A DNA stretch of 64,000 nt from Bradyrhizobium embrapense (lineage in GTDB: Bacteria; Pseudomonadota; Alphaproteobacteria; Rhizobiales; Xanthobacteraceae). Where the stretch lies: assembly GCF_001189235.2 (NCBI RefSeq), contig NZ_LFIP02000010.1, positions 23,109 to 87,108 of the forward strand. The letters run 5' to 3'. A program made the translations under genes and the position numbers. Position 1 is the stretch's first letter; the number at the start of each line of letters is the position of its first letter. Shown here piece after piece: positions 7,451-16,101 of the stretch. A model generated the notes under the pieces. The model searched no databases. It was not told the DNA's origin and worked only from the letters and a program-made list of their open reading frames with translations.

Positions 7451-9652
7451 TTGCGTCGTACTGCATGGCGGATATTTCCCGCCGCCGCATCCATTGCAGC
7501 ATTCGCGCCGATCGCCGAAGCGCAGATGCTTCCCACCGCGCCCGGGCAATTGCCGCCGGTGACCGTGACCTCGCCCGATCAGGCTCCGCCCAAGCGCGCC
7601 GGGCCATCGCAGCGTCGACATCACGTCGCCGCTGGTCGCCGCACGCCCACGGCACCGCAAGCGAGCCAAGCTGTGCCGGCGACCGGCGTCAGCGGCCACT
7701 CTGCGACCGTGTCTGCCTCCAGCCTGCAACCGACCGCGGCGAGCGAGCGGCAGATCAGCGGCGAGGAGGTGAATGCACGGCCGGTCTCGCGCGTCGGCGA
7801 GGTCCTGGAGGCGGTGCCGGGATTGATCGTCACCCAGCATTCCGGCGAAGGCAAAGCCAATCAGTATTTTCTGCGCGGCTTCAATCTCGACCACGGCACC
7901 GATCTCGCCATCACCGTCGACGGCATGCCGGTCAACATGCCGACCCATGGTCACGGCCAGGGCTATGCCGACATAAATTTCCTGATCCCGGAGTTGATCC
8001 GGTCAATGGATGTCCGCAAGGGTCCCTACTACGCCGACAAGGGCGACTTCGCGTCCGCGGGCGCGGTCGACATCAACTACCTCGATCGGCTTTCCAAGAA
8101 TATCGTGGAGCTGGCCGCCGGCAGCTTCGGCTACCAGCGCGCGATGGCGGCGGGCTCGACCAAGATCGGTGACGGGACGCTGCTCGCAGCCTTCGAGGCC
8201 ACCAAGTACAATGGCCCGTGGGACGTGCCCGACGACATCCGCAAGCTAAATGGCGTCCTGCGCTACAGCCAGGGCACCGCGACCGACGGCTTCTCGTTGA
8301 CCGCGATGGCCTATTCCAACGGCTGGAATTCGACCGACCAGGTGGCGCAGCGCGCGATCGATCGGGGTCTGATCGGCCGTTACGGCTCGCTCGATCCGAC
8401 CGACGGCGGCATCTCCAGCCGCTTTAGCCTGTCCGGCAATTGGGCGCAGTCCAGCGACTACGGGCAGACCAGGCTCAACGCCTACGTGATCCACTCCTCG
8501 CTGCAGCTCTACAACGACTTCACTTACTTCCTTGACGATCCCATCAACGGCGATCAGTTCAGCCAGACCGACAGGCGCACCGTCTATGGCTTCGATGCCA
8601 GCCATGCCGCGGATATCCGTATCGCCGGCATCGACACCCAGACCCGGGTCGGTGTGCAGACGCGCTACGACGACATCAATGTCGGCCTGTTCAAGACCGC
8701 GCAGCGCGAGATCCTGTCTACCGTACGCAACGACCAGGTGCAGGAGGGCAGCGTCGCGCTGTGGGCCGATAGCACCGCGCGCTGGACTGACTGGCTGCGC
8801 ACTACGGTGGGCATCCGCGAGGACTATTTCGCGGGCCACGTGCTGAGCGACGCGCCGCAGAATTCCGGCAACGCGCAGGCGGCGATGACGAGCCCGAAGG
8901 CCGGCATCGTGCTCGGCCCCTGGTCCAGGACCGAGTTCTACGGCAATGTCGGGTTCGGCCTGCATTCCAATGATATCCGCGGCGCGACCATCACCGTCGA
9001 TCCCAACGACAAGATGACGCCGCTCGGACGCGTCCCGCTCCTGGTGCGTTCGAAGGGGGCCGAGCTCGGCATCCGCAGCAAGGCGATCGACGGTCTCACC
9101 TCGTCGCTCGCGGTGTTCGTGCTCGACTTCGATTCCGAACTGCTGTTCGTCGGCGACGCCGGCACCACCGAGCCGAGCCGCCCGAGCCGGCGGGTCGGCG
9201 TCGAGTGGACCAACCAGTACAAAGTGCTGCCATGGATGAGTCTCGATTTCGACCTCGCCTATACCCGCGCCCGCTTCACCGATTTCGATCCGATCGGGAA
9301 TTTTATTCCCGGCGCTCCGGCCTGGGTCGCCAGCGGCGGCGTCACCTTCGGCCGCGACACCGGCTGGTTCGGCAGCCTGCGCGCCCGCTATTTCGGCCCG
9401 CGTCCGCTGATCGAGGACGACAGCGTGCGTTCGCTGTCGTCGTTCATCGTCAACGCCCGCGCCGGCTACAAATTCGACAACGGCATGCGGCTGCAGCTCG
9501 ACGTCCTCAATCTCTTCAATGCGCAAACCAACCAGATCGAATATTACTATCTGTCGCGGCTGCCGGGCGAGCCGATCGATGGCGTCGCCGACCGTCATGT
9601 GCATCCCGCCGAGCCGCTCGCCGTGCGCCTGACGCTGGCGGCGACGTTCTGA
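7451..9652 (+). CDS. TonB-dependent outer-membrane receptor, probable nickel uptake
   Basis: About 733 residues from a TTG start; an upstream TTG at 7367 would add 28 residues. With the 7451 start the N-terminus reads as a signal peptide (Arg-Arg, hydrophobic core, AEA then QM). A TonB-box-like LPPVTV follows, then the plug domain (VPGLIVTQHSGEGKANQYFLRGFNLDHG) and a beta-barrel ending in Phe. The plug is His-rich (MPTHGHGQG), as in some metal receptors. The NikR operator directly upstream implies nickel-repressed expression and hence nickel-chelate uptake energised by TonB; the ligand itself is inference. The start codon is uncertain. Confidence 0.85.
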   Translation: MRRTAWRIFPAAASIAAFAPIAEAQMLPTAPGQLPPVTVTSPDQAPPKRAGPSQRRHHVAAGRRTPTAPQASQAVPATGVSGHSATVSASSLQPTAASERQISGEEVNARPVSRVGEVLEAVPGLIVTQHSGEGKANQYFLRGFNLDHGTDLAITVDGMPVNMPTHGHGQGYADINFLIPELIRSMDVRKGPYYADKGDFASAGAVDINYLDRLSKNIVELAAGSFGYQRAMAAGSTKIGDGTLLAAFEATKYNGPWDVPDDIRKLNGVLRYSQGTATDGFSLTAMAYSNGWNSTDQVAQRAIDRGLIGRYGSLDPTDGGISSRFSLSGNWAQSSDYGQTRLNAYVIHSSLQLYNDFTYFLDDPINGDQFSQTDRRTVYGFDASHAADIRIAGIDTQTRVGVQTRYDDINVGLFKTAQREILSTVRNDQVQEGSVALWADSTARWTDWLRTTVGIREDYFAGHVLSDAPQNSGNAQAAMTSPKAGIVLGPWSRTEFYGNVGFGLHSNDIRGATITVDPNDKMTPLGRVPLLVRSKGAELGIRSKAIDGLTSSLAVFVLDFDSELLFVGDAGTTEPSRPSRRVGVEWTNQYKVLPWMSLDFDLAYTRARFTDFDPIGNFIPGAPAWVASGGVTFGRDTGWFGSLRARYFGPRPLIEDDSVRSLSSFIVNARAGYKFDNGMRLQLDVLNLFNAQTNQIEYYYLSRLPGEPIDGVADRHVHPAEPLAVRLTLAATF

Positions 9653-11251
9653 TCAGTCGCGCGTGCGGCGGATCGAGCTGAAGTCCTCGACATCGGGCTG
9701 CACAGGCGGTGTCTCGCGATAAGGCGGGACGATGAGCATCACGACCCGCCGTGTCCGACCGGGCCTGCCCAGCAGCGTCGCCTGTGCATCGAACTCGGAG
9801 CGAAAGACGTCGGTTGCGCGCAACGTCGTGCGCGCCATCCAGCTCAGGCAGTCCGTCTGGTCGGCGAAGCACAATGCGGCCCAGCCGCGATCGAGCGTGG
9901 TCTTGCGCGGCAGGCCCCAGGTGTACTGATAGGCGAACGGCCGGGCATAGCGCGGATGATCCGGGCTGTAGAAGGCGGCAGCGAAGGCGAGCGCGTCGTC
10001 GCCGCTGACGGCGGCGAGCGGCGTCCCGGCCGCGTCGCGCCATCGCGCGGTGAGCTCTGCCGCGGCGGCGTGATAGAAGTCGCGGCCTTCTTCGTAGCCG
10101 TAAGCGTTCCGATAAAGGGCGTGGATCGGTGCGCCGACGACGACCGCGAGAATGGCGATCCCGGCCACCATGACAGCCAAGTTGACCGCGTAGAAGCGCT
10201 CGATCGGGTAGCTCGTCGTGCACACGATCAGGATCACGAACAGGAAGAGACCCTGCACCGCCCAGAGCGAGGGCAGGTCGGTGCCGACCGCGAGCGAGAC
10301 GATCGCCGGAAACAGGATGGTTCCAATTGCGACCAGCAGCAGCAGGCGGAGCCCGGCGTTCATCGCGCGGAAATCGGCCGGCAGCCGCGCCAGCCGGGGG
10401 CCGGCAATGAATACCCAGGTCACCGCCGGGATCGCGAGCGCTGCGATCAGGCCCAGGATGAAATAGGTGACTTCCCACAGTGCGGCGACATGATCGACGC
10501 CGGCATGCGCGAGCGCATAGTCGAACGTCGTCGCCCCTGTCGTGGCGAGCCAGTGCAGATGCGCCCCAAGCACGAGCATGCCGGCCAGCGCCGAGATCCA
10601 GGGCGAAGCCGACAGCAGGTAGCGGCGGCGATCCGGATGAAGCACGGAAGCGAACACGAAGCTTGCGACCAGGAAGATCGAGTAATACTTGCCGAGCATC
10701 GCGAGTGCGCACGCGGCCCCCGCCGCGATCGCCCAGCCGAGCTGCCTCGGCGCCTCGAACGCACGCAGGAAGCAGTAAGTCGCCAGCGGCCAAGGCGCCA
10801 GCAGCACCGTGTTCGCGTTGAACCGCTGGGCATGGAATTGATAGACCGGCAGCAGCATCAACAGCAGCAGCACGATCGCCCGCTTCTCGCCACGGACGAA
10901 GCGGCGGGCGATCAGATCGACCGCCCACAGCGCCACCGCCGCGTTGCCCATCGCCATCAACTGAAGCGACCAGTCGGTCAGAGGAAAAACCGCAGTCCAG
11001 CCCCGCGCGATCCAGCCCATCAACGGCGGATGCTTGGGGTATCCCCATGCGAGATGCCGGCCGAGCGTCCAGGTCTCGAGCACGTCGGGGTGCAGGCCGG
11101 CGCCGAGATAGGCGATGACGAGATATGCAGTCCAGATCGCGACGAAGACGACGAGCAGGATCGGGATCGACCAGCCGGTCTCGATTCCCTCCAGCCATGT
11201 GATCAATGGACGACGCCAGCGCGCCGGATCCTTCTCCGACGCCGCGGCCAT
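9653..11251 (-). CDS. GT39-like membrane glycosyltransferase
   Basis: About 532 residues with ten or more membrane helices, resembling ArnT/PMT-type lipid-phosphate-sugar glycosyltransferases. The first periplasmic loop has the acidic segment HPDVLETW followed by GYPKHPPLMGW, matching the conserved acidic and HPPL elements of the family. Such enzymes transfer a sugar from polyprenyl phosphate to lipid or protein on the periplasmic face. The start at 11251 is chosen at the first ATG; an in-frame TTG at 11302 is possible. Its stop abuts the convergent TonB-receptor stop with no gap. The acceptor is unknown. Confidence 0.75.
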   Translation of the reverse strand: MAAASEKDPARWRRPLITWLEGIETGWSIPILLVVFVAIWTAYLVIAYLGAGLHPDVLETWTLGRHLAWGYPKHPPLMGWIARGWTAVFPLTDWSLQLMAMGNAAVALWAVDLIARRFVRGEKRAIVLLLLMLLPVYQFHAQRFNANTVLLAPWPLATYCFLRAFEAPRQLGWAIAAGAACALAMLGKYYSIFLVASFVFASVLHPDRRRYLLSASPWISALAGMLVLGAHLHWLATTGATTFDYALAHAGVDHVAALWEVTYFILGLIAALAIPAVTWVFIAGPRLARLPADFRAMNAGLRLLLLVAIGTILFPAIVSLAVGTDLPSLWAVQGLFLFVILIVCTTSYPIERFYAVNLAVMVAGIAILAVVVGAPIHALYRNAYGYEEGRDFYHAAAAELTARWRDAAGTPLAAVSGDDALAFAAAFYSPDHPRYARPFAYQYTWGLPRKTTLDRGWAALCFADQTDCLSWMARTTLRATDVFRSEFDAQATLLGRPGRTRRVVMLIVPPYRETPPVQPDVEDFSSIRRTRD

Positions 11252-11431
11252 CGCCGAGAAATTGATGAGCGAAAGCACCGTAAAACTACCGAATGAAAGC
11301 AAGCTTGAAGCGCGCGCACCCTAATGATGCGGCCGCGAGAACTCAACGACGAAGCGGGACGATAAGACGGATTCCGGATCAATGGTTGACGCGGCCGGTG
11401 CTCGACATGTCGAGCCCGACGCCCGCGTCCG

Positions 11432-12313
11432 TCACGCCGGCGCGATCTCTGCCGCGGTCATTTCCGCAGCCGGAAGCGCCGTCTCTTCGTCAGTCGCTTC
11501 AGGAACAAGCGGCGGCGACTTGCGCTCTGGAAACACACTGAATTCGCCGGCTACCTCCTGGAGCGGCTTTTGCTTGTCGGCCCAGTGCAGGGCCGTGTAG
11601 TCGAAACCGTGCACGATGGTGGGTTTGACGATTTCGAAATAGGGCGAGATGTCGAAGTCGCGCGGCATGTAGAGCGAGGAATCGCGGATGTGCAGGATCT
11701 CGCGGCGCGCCTTGCGGCTGGCGGCGCGCGTGATCTTGGGCAGGATCGGGTAACGCACGGCGTCGAACGCCTGCGCGATCAGCGCCGAGCAGATGATCTT
11801 GGTCGGATCGCCGGAGCCGAACGCGATCATGCGGCGCCGCCAGCGCTGCGGGATCGGCAGCGGAAACAGATAGCGTGCGAGATCGACGATGTTCTTGGTG
11901 TCGTACCCGAAGCCGATCCGGTTGATGGCGTAGCGGCACACCGTGGTGCGGTCCTCGAAGGACAGCCCGACCGGGCGGCAGAGGCGGGTGTGATAGGTGA
12001 AATATTTCGACAGCGGCGCGGAGGTGACGCCCTCGCCGACATTGGCCTCGATCAGCACATGCTGCTCGCCGTCTGGTTCGAATGCGCCGTCGATCGGTCC
12101 GACGAACAGCGCCGCGTGCGACCAGGTCGATTGCGTGAGGTATTTGATGATGCCGGAAATCCGGTTGTTGCCCTCGACCAGCAGGACATCGCCTTCCTGG
12201 ATGATGCCACGCAGATGGTCGGGATCGCTCGGCGTGAACGGCTCGTAGCCGGGCACTTCCTTCGACAGGTACCCCGCGATCCATTTACCGACGGTATCGA
12301 GCATTACGCCCAT
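11432..12313 (-). CDS. YiiX/YaeF-like permuted papain-fold (NlpC/P60) hydrolase
   Basis: A 293-residue protein of the circularly permuted NlpC/P60 group. The order is His first (TWSHAALFVG, near residue 67) and Cys later (KIICSALIAQAF), as in YiiX/YaeF, with a conserved GDVLLVEGNNR leader of the fold. There is no signal peptide; a proline- and alanine-rich acidic tail ends it. These proteins are predicted peptidases or acyl hydrolases, with poorly known substrates. A strong GGGGGGAA lies before the ATG. It is divergent from the amine oxidase gene, with a palindrome between them. Confidence 0.75.
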   Translation of the reverse strand: MGVMLDTVGKWIAGYLSKEVPGYEPFTPSDPDHLRGIIQEGDVLLVEGNNRISGIIKYLTQSTWSHAALFVGPIDGAFEPDGEQHVLIEANVGEGVTSAPLSKYFTYHTRLCRPVGLSFEDRTTVCRYAINRIGFGYDTKNIVDLARYLFPLPIPQRWRRRMIAFGSGDPTKIICSALIAQAFDAVRYPILPKITRAASRKARREILHIRDSSLYMPRDFDISPYFEIVKPTIVHGFDYTALHWADKQKPLQEVAGEFSVFPERKSPPLVPEATDEETALPAAEMTAAEIAPA

Positions 12314-12399
12314 GGATTCCCCCCAGCGGTTCTACGACCGCTTCCGTTCACTTAATCATGGTCGCAAGCCGTTGCAATTTAGTTCATGCCATCGGCGGA

Positions 12400-12413
12400 T
12401 CAATCATGATTGA
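12400..12413. promoter_or_regulatory. 14-base perfect palindrome between divergent genes
   Basis: TCAATCATGATTGA is a perfect palindrome in the 198-base interval between the YiiX-like gene and the amine oxidase. Related fragments TTAATCATGG and TTACCATGATGG sit nearby, suggesting a repressor site with half-site repeats. The cognate regulator is not visible here. Confidence 0.4.
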
Positions 12414-12511
12414 TTTACCATGATGGTTGCTGCGGTCGGTGAGATGCGGCACAGTTCGCGAAGCGTTCCCTTTCTCCGCAAGTCCCCGGAAACCATGCCA
12501 GAAGCTATGTC

Positions 12512-13909
12512 ATGCCAGTGACCCGCCGCGATTTCCTGTCGGCGTCTGCAGCTCTCGCGCTGGCGCCCGCGCTCGGCGGGCGAGTTGTCGCCGCGCCGCT
12601 GCCGCGCGAGGCCGACATCGTCGTGATCGGCGCGGGGGCCGCGGGCATCGCCGCGGCGCGGCGGATCGCCGCCGCGAACCGCAAGGTGATCGTGGTGGAG
12701 GCGTCCGGCCAGGTCGGCGGGCGCTGCCAGACCGATGCAACGACCTTCGACGTGCCGTTCGACCGGGGGGCGCGCTGGATGCACAATCCCGAAACCAATC
12801 CGATGATCCGCCTGGCGCGCTCGGCGGGCCTCGACATCGTCACGGCGCCCGCCGGCCAGAAGATTCGCATCGGCCGTCGTTACGCTCGCCCCGGCGAGAC
12901 CGAGGAGTTTCTGGCGGCGCTGGTGCGTGCCAATCGCGCCATCGACGACGCCTCGCGCAAGGGCGATATCGCCTGCGCTGCTGCCATGCCGAAGGATCTC
13001 GGCGATTGGGCCGGCACCGCTGAATTCCTGCTCGGCGCCAATTTCAGCGGCAAGGATCTGAAGGACCTCTCGGCCGTCGACAAGGTGCGAGCGCAGGATC
13101 GCAACACCGCGATCGCCTGCCGGCAGGGGCTCGGGGCCTTGATCGCAAAGCTCGGTGAGGGGCTGCCGCTCGTGCTGTCGACACCGGCGCAGCGCATCCT
13201 GTGGAGCAATCGCGACGTGACGGTCGAGACGGCATCCGGCAAGATTGTCGCGCGCGCGGCCATCGTCACGGTGTCGAGCAACGTGCTGGCGAGCGGCAAT
13301 ATCAAGTTTGCACCGGAGCTGCCGAAGCGCGCGCTCGACGCGGCCGCCAAGCTGACCCTCGGCAGCTACGACCGCATCGCGTTGCAGATCCCCGGCAATC
13401 CGCTCGGGCTGTCGCGCGATGACGTCATCGTCGAGCAGAGCAATTCGACCAGGACGGCTTTGTTCTACGGCAATATCGCGGGCTCCTCGTTGTGCACCAT
13501 CGACGTCGCAGGCTCGTTCGGCCGCGACCTGTCTGTACAGGGCGAGAAGGCGATGACAGCTTTCGCAGTGGAGTGGCTGAGCAAGCTCTATGGCAGCGAG
13601 GCCGGCGCCGCCGTGAAGAAGACCAGCGCGACGCGCTGGAATGCGCAGCCCTTCATCCTCGGCGCGATGTCGGCGGCGGCGCCCGGCGCGCAATTCTCGC
13701 GCCGGATCCTGTCCGAGCCGATCGGCGCGATGTATCTCGCCGGCGAGGCCACGCATGAGACGCTATGGGGCACGGTCGACGGCGCCTGGGAGAGCGGCGA
13801 GCGCGCCGCCGACGCCGCGCTGCGCCGGATCGGAGGGGTGAAGGAGACGACGCCGGAACCTGCAGCGCCCGCCGCAAAACACAAGCGCCGCGCTCTGCCG
13901 GGCCGATGA
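12512..13909 (+). CDS. Flavin amine oxidase (FAD-dependent), Tat-exported
   Basis: A 465-residue flavin-containing monoamine oxidase. The N-terminus TRRDFLSASAALALAPAL is a twin-arginine signal, implying folding with FAD in the cytoplasm and export. The dinucleotide-binding motif VVIGAGAAGIAAARRIA starts near residue 36, then VGGRCQTD (GR motif), and the C-terminal FAD contact GAMYLAGEATHETLWGTV is present. It probably oxidises a primary amine or amino acid to the aldehyde, with NH3 and H2O2. The substrate is unknown. The start ATG has only a weak ribosome site, AGAAGC. Confidence 0.85.
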   Translation: MPVTRRDFLSASAALALAPALGGRVVAAPLPREADIVVIGAGAAGIAAARRIAAANRKVIVVEASGQVGGRCQTDATTFDVPFDRGARWMHNPETNPMIRLARSAGLDIVTAPAGQKIRIGRRYARPGETEEFLAALVRANRAIDDASRKGDIACAAAMPKDLGDWAGTAEFLLGANFSGKDLKDLSAVDKVRAQDRNTAIACRQGLGALIAKLGEGLPLVLSTPAQRILWSNRDVTVETASGKIVARAAIVTVSSNVLASGNIKFAPELPKRALDAAAKLTLGSYDRIALQIPGNPLGLSRDDVIVEQSNSTRTALFYGNIAGSSLCTIDVAGSFGRDLSVQGEKAMTAFAVEWLSKLYGSEAGAAVKKTSATRWNAQPFILGAMSAAAPGAQFSRRILSEPIGAMYLAGEATHETLWGTVDGAWESGERAADAALRRIGGVKETTPEPAAPAAKHKRRALPGR

Positions 13910-13973
13910 ATTGACGGTGGGGTGAGATCGGGTAGCGCTGCTCGATATGCGACCAGAACGCTGCCGCATAACA

Positions 13974-14104
13974 GCTGTCGTCGCGGCGAAAGCCGGGACC
14001 GATCACCCACAGGGGCGTGTCGCAGGAGTGAGCTGTGGCGCCGCGTCGTGCAGCAATCAGGGCCTGTGGTTATGGGCCGCGCTTCGCTTGCCCGGGACGA
14101 CAGC
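13974..14104. repeat. Dispersed imperfect palindrome
   Basis: Starts with GCTGTCGTCGCGGCGAAAG and ends with CCCGGGACGACAGC, so the ends are inverted repeats enclosing roughly 100 bases. It resembles intergenic elements common in Bradyrhizobium. It fills most of the 231-base gap between the convergent amine oxidase and MBL genes and may act as a transcription stop. Confidence 0.55.
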
Positions 14105-14140
14105 GGGTTTGTTGCACGATCTTGGAGTCGCACATCCGCC

Positions 14141-15085
14141 TCACACGGGCAGCTTCAGTTCCATCAGATCCTTGGCCACCACGATCCGGCCCTTGAAATT
14201 GGTCTTCACGTCCCGCGTCCAGTCGTCGTCGGTAACATCAGGGTCGTCGCCGGGAACGAAGTGGCTCAGCACCAGCGTCTTGACGCCCGCGGCGGCTGCG
14301 ATGCGGCCGACATCTTCCGTCGATGTGTGGCTGTCGAGCAGGTGCTTCTTCAGCGTCGCGCCGTTCCTGGTCTTCGCCACCAGCCGATCGACCGCCGGAA
14401 TGTACAGGCACTCGTGCACAAGCACGTCGGCACCCCTGGCGAACTCGGCGAGCTTCGGATTGTAGGCGGTGTCGCTGGAGAACACGATCACACCGTCCGC
14501 CGTCTCGAACTTGTAGGCGAAATTGTCGACGATGGGCGGATGTGGCGTGCGGAACGCGGTGACGGTGACGTCAGGCGTCTTCAGCACCACACCGTCGTCG
14601 GTGATGTCCTTGGCGATCAGCAGCTCGCGCGGATCGGGCCGGCCTTCATCCGCGATCCGGGTCTCGACGTCGAACTTGTTCAGCTCCCAATATTCCTTGG
14701 TCATCGCCTCGATGCCCTTGGGGCCGAACGAATGGACCGGCGTCGAGAGGCCGGCCGCCCAGCCGTTGTAGAACAGATTGCCGTATTCCAGATTGTGATC
14801 GGAATGGTGGTGGCTGATGAAGATGTATTTCACGGACGGGATCGGCACGCCGGCATTGACCAGCTGGCGGCTGACGCCCATGCCGCAATCGATCACGAAC
14901 GGCGTGTCGTTGACGACGACGAGATTGGCGGGATTGGAGGCGCCGATGCCGACCCGCGGTCCGCCCTTGGTGCCGAGGAACACGATGCGTGTGCGCGGCT
15001 TTGTGCCTTGGGCGTGCACGCCGGGGGCCGCGAGCAGGGCAGCGCTGCCGAGCGCCAGTTTCAATGCATTGCGGCGATCGATCAT
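14141..15085 (-). CDS. Exported MBL-fold metallo-hydrolase
   Basis: A 314-residue metallo-beta-lactamase-fold protein with an N-terminal signal (MIDRRNALKLALGSAALLAA, cleavage near VHA-QG). The zinc motif is SHHHSDH at residues 91-97; a later histidine (TPHPP), the bridging aspartate (SSDTAYN) and the final VLSHFVPG histidine complete the site. The arrangement resembles the arylsulfatase/RNase Z-like branch rather than true beta-lactamases. It follows the TauE/SafE permease by 35 bases on the same strand, hinting at sulfur or sulfonate-ester metabolism, which is inference only. Confidence 0.85.
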   Translation of the reverse strand: MIDRRNALKLALGSAALLAAPGVHAQGTKPRTRIVFLGTKGGPRVGIGASNPANLVVVNDTPFVIDCGMGVSRQLVNAGVPIPSVKYIFISHHHSDHNLEYGNLFYNGWAAGLSTPVHSFGPKGIEAMTKEYWELNKFDVETRIADEGRPDPRELLIAKDITDDGVVLKTPDVTVTAFRTPHPPIVDNFAYKFETADGVIVFSSDTAYNPKLAEFARGADVLVHECLYIPAVDRLVAKTRNGATLKKHLLDSHTSTEDVGRIAAAAGVKTLVLSHFVPGDDPDVTDDDWTRDVKTNFKGRIVVAKDLMELKLPV

Positions 15086-15120
15086 GGTCTTCCTCCCTTG
15101 GCTTTATTCCGAACGCGACC

Positions 15121-15897
15121 CTAACCGCCGCGCAAAATGCCATCAAGCGCAGGCAGGCCGACGATGACCGCGGCTGCTATCAGCGCGTAGCAGATCGCGC
15201 GAAACATCTGCTCGCTTGCCTTGCCGAACAGCGCGGCGCCGAACCAGACGCCGATGCCGTAGACCGGACCTACGATCAGCGAGAACTTGACCGATTCGAT
15301 CGTGATCAGTCCGGTGAACCAGTAGCTGGCCAGCGAAAAGAAATCCGAGGCGCCGAAGAACAGCACGATGTTGGCGCGCGAGATCACCGACGAGATCGGG
15401 CGCCCCAGCCAGTAGGCCACGATCGGCGGCCCGCCGGTCTGTGCGAGGCCGCTGCAGAAGCCGGACAGGCCGCCGACGCCGATCGAGAGCGCGGGGTGAT
15501 CCTTGCCGTGGTAGCGCCAGCCGGACAGCAGCAGCGCGAGCAGCGCCGCGACGAAGCAGGAGATGATCCAGCGCGTCGTCACCGGCTCGAGCACGGTCAG
15601 GAAATAAGTGCCGACGGGAACGCCGACCAGCGCGCCTGCGACCATCACCGCGGTGGCCTTGCGGTCGGCGTGGGTCCAGGCGTTCGGCAGCAGCGGCGCC
15701 GCGGCGACGAAATCGATGATCAGCAGCAGCGCGGCCACCAGCCGCGGCGCCGCCACGCTGCTCGCGAGCGGCATGAAGATCAGCGCCGAACCGAACCCGG
15801 AGAAGCCGCGCGCCGTGCCCGACACGAACGCGATCGCGCAGATCGCAAGCGCGATGTTGGTGGAGATGTCGGAGGGGATCAGGGAGAGAGAGGTCAT
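15121..15897 (-). CDS. TauE/SafE-family sulfite/organic-anion permease
   Basis: A 258-residue inner-membrane protein with about eight helices and the two-repeat TauE/SafE pattern: FVSGTARGFSGFGSALIFMPL in the first half and GGLSGFCSGLAQTGGPPIVAYW in the second. Members export sulfite, sulfoacetate or related anions. It is co-oriented with the exported MBL-fold hydrolase 35 bases downstream. The substrate is unassigned. Confidence 0.88.
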   Translation of the reverse strand: MTSLSLIPSDISTNIALAICAIAFVSGTARGFSGFGSALIFMPLASSVAAPRLVAALLLIIDFVAAAPLLPNAWTHADRKATAVMVAGALVGVPVGTYFLTVLEPVTTRWIISCFVAALLALLLSGWRYHGKDHPALSIGVGGLSGFCSGLAQTGGPPIVAYWLGRPISSVISRANIVLFFGASDFFSLASYWFTGLITIESVKFSLIVGPVYGIGVWFGAALFGKASEQMFRAICYALIAAAVIVGLPALDGILRGG

Positions 15898-15943
15898 GAG
15901 TGAGCGAAGAGAGCCTCAAACGCGAGCGCCATGTTATCAACCC

Positions 15944-16051
15944 CCGTCATCCTGAGGTGCGAGCGCAGCGAGCCTCGAAGGATGCACGGCCACCGACGGG
16001 GCCATCGACCCTTCGAGGGCCGCTGAAGAAGCGGCCACCTCAGGGTGACGG
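15944..16051. repeat. Dispersed imperfect palindrome (CCGTCATCCTGAGGTG type)
   Basis: Left end CCGTCATCCTGAGGTGCGAG and right end CACCTCAGGGTGACGG are inverted, with a second nested pair (AGCCTCGAAGGATG and CCTTCGAGGGC). This is a long cruciform-prone intergenic element of the kind scattered through rhizobial genomes. It separates pheT from the TauE gene. Confidence 0.65.
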
Positions 16052-16101
16052 TGATGGGTTTGAGTCCGCGGCCCTGCAGCTATGCGGCACCCCAGCCCGC
16101 C

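Noticed and set aside
13910..14140. Possible small gene between the amine oxidase and the MBL gene
   Set aside because: Frames here are explained by the dispersed palindrome; no ribosome site or family.
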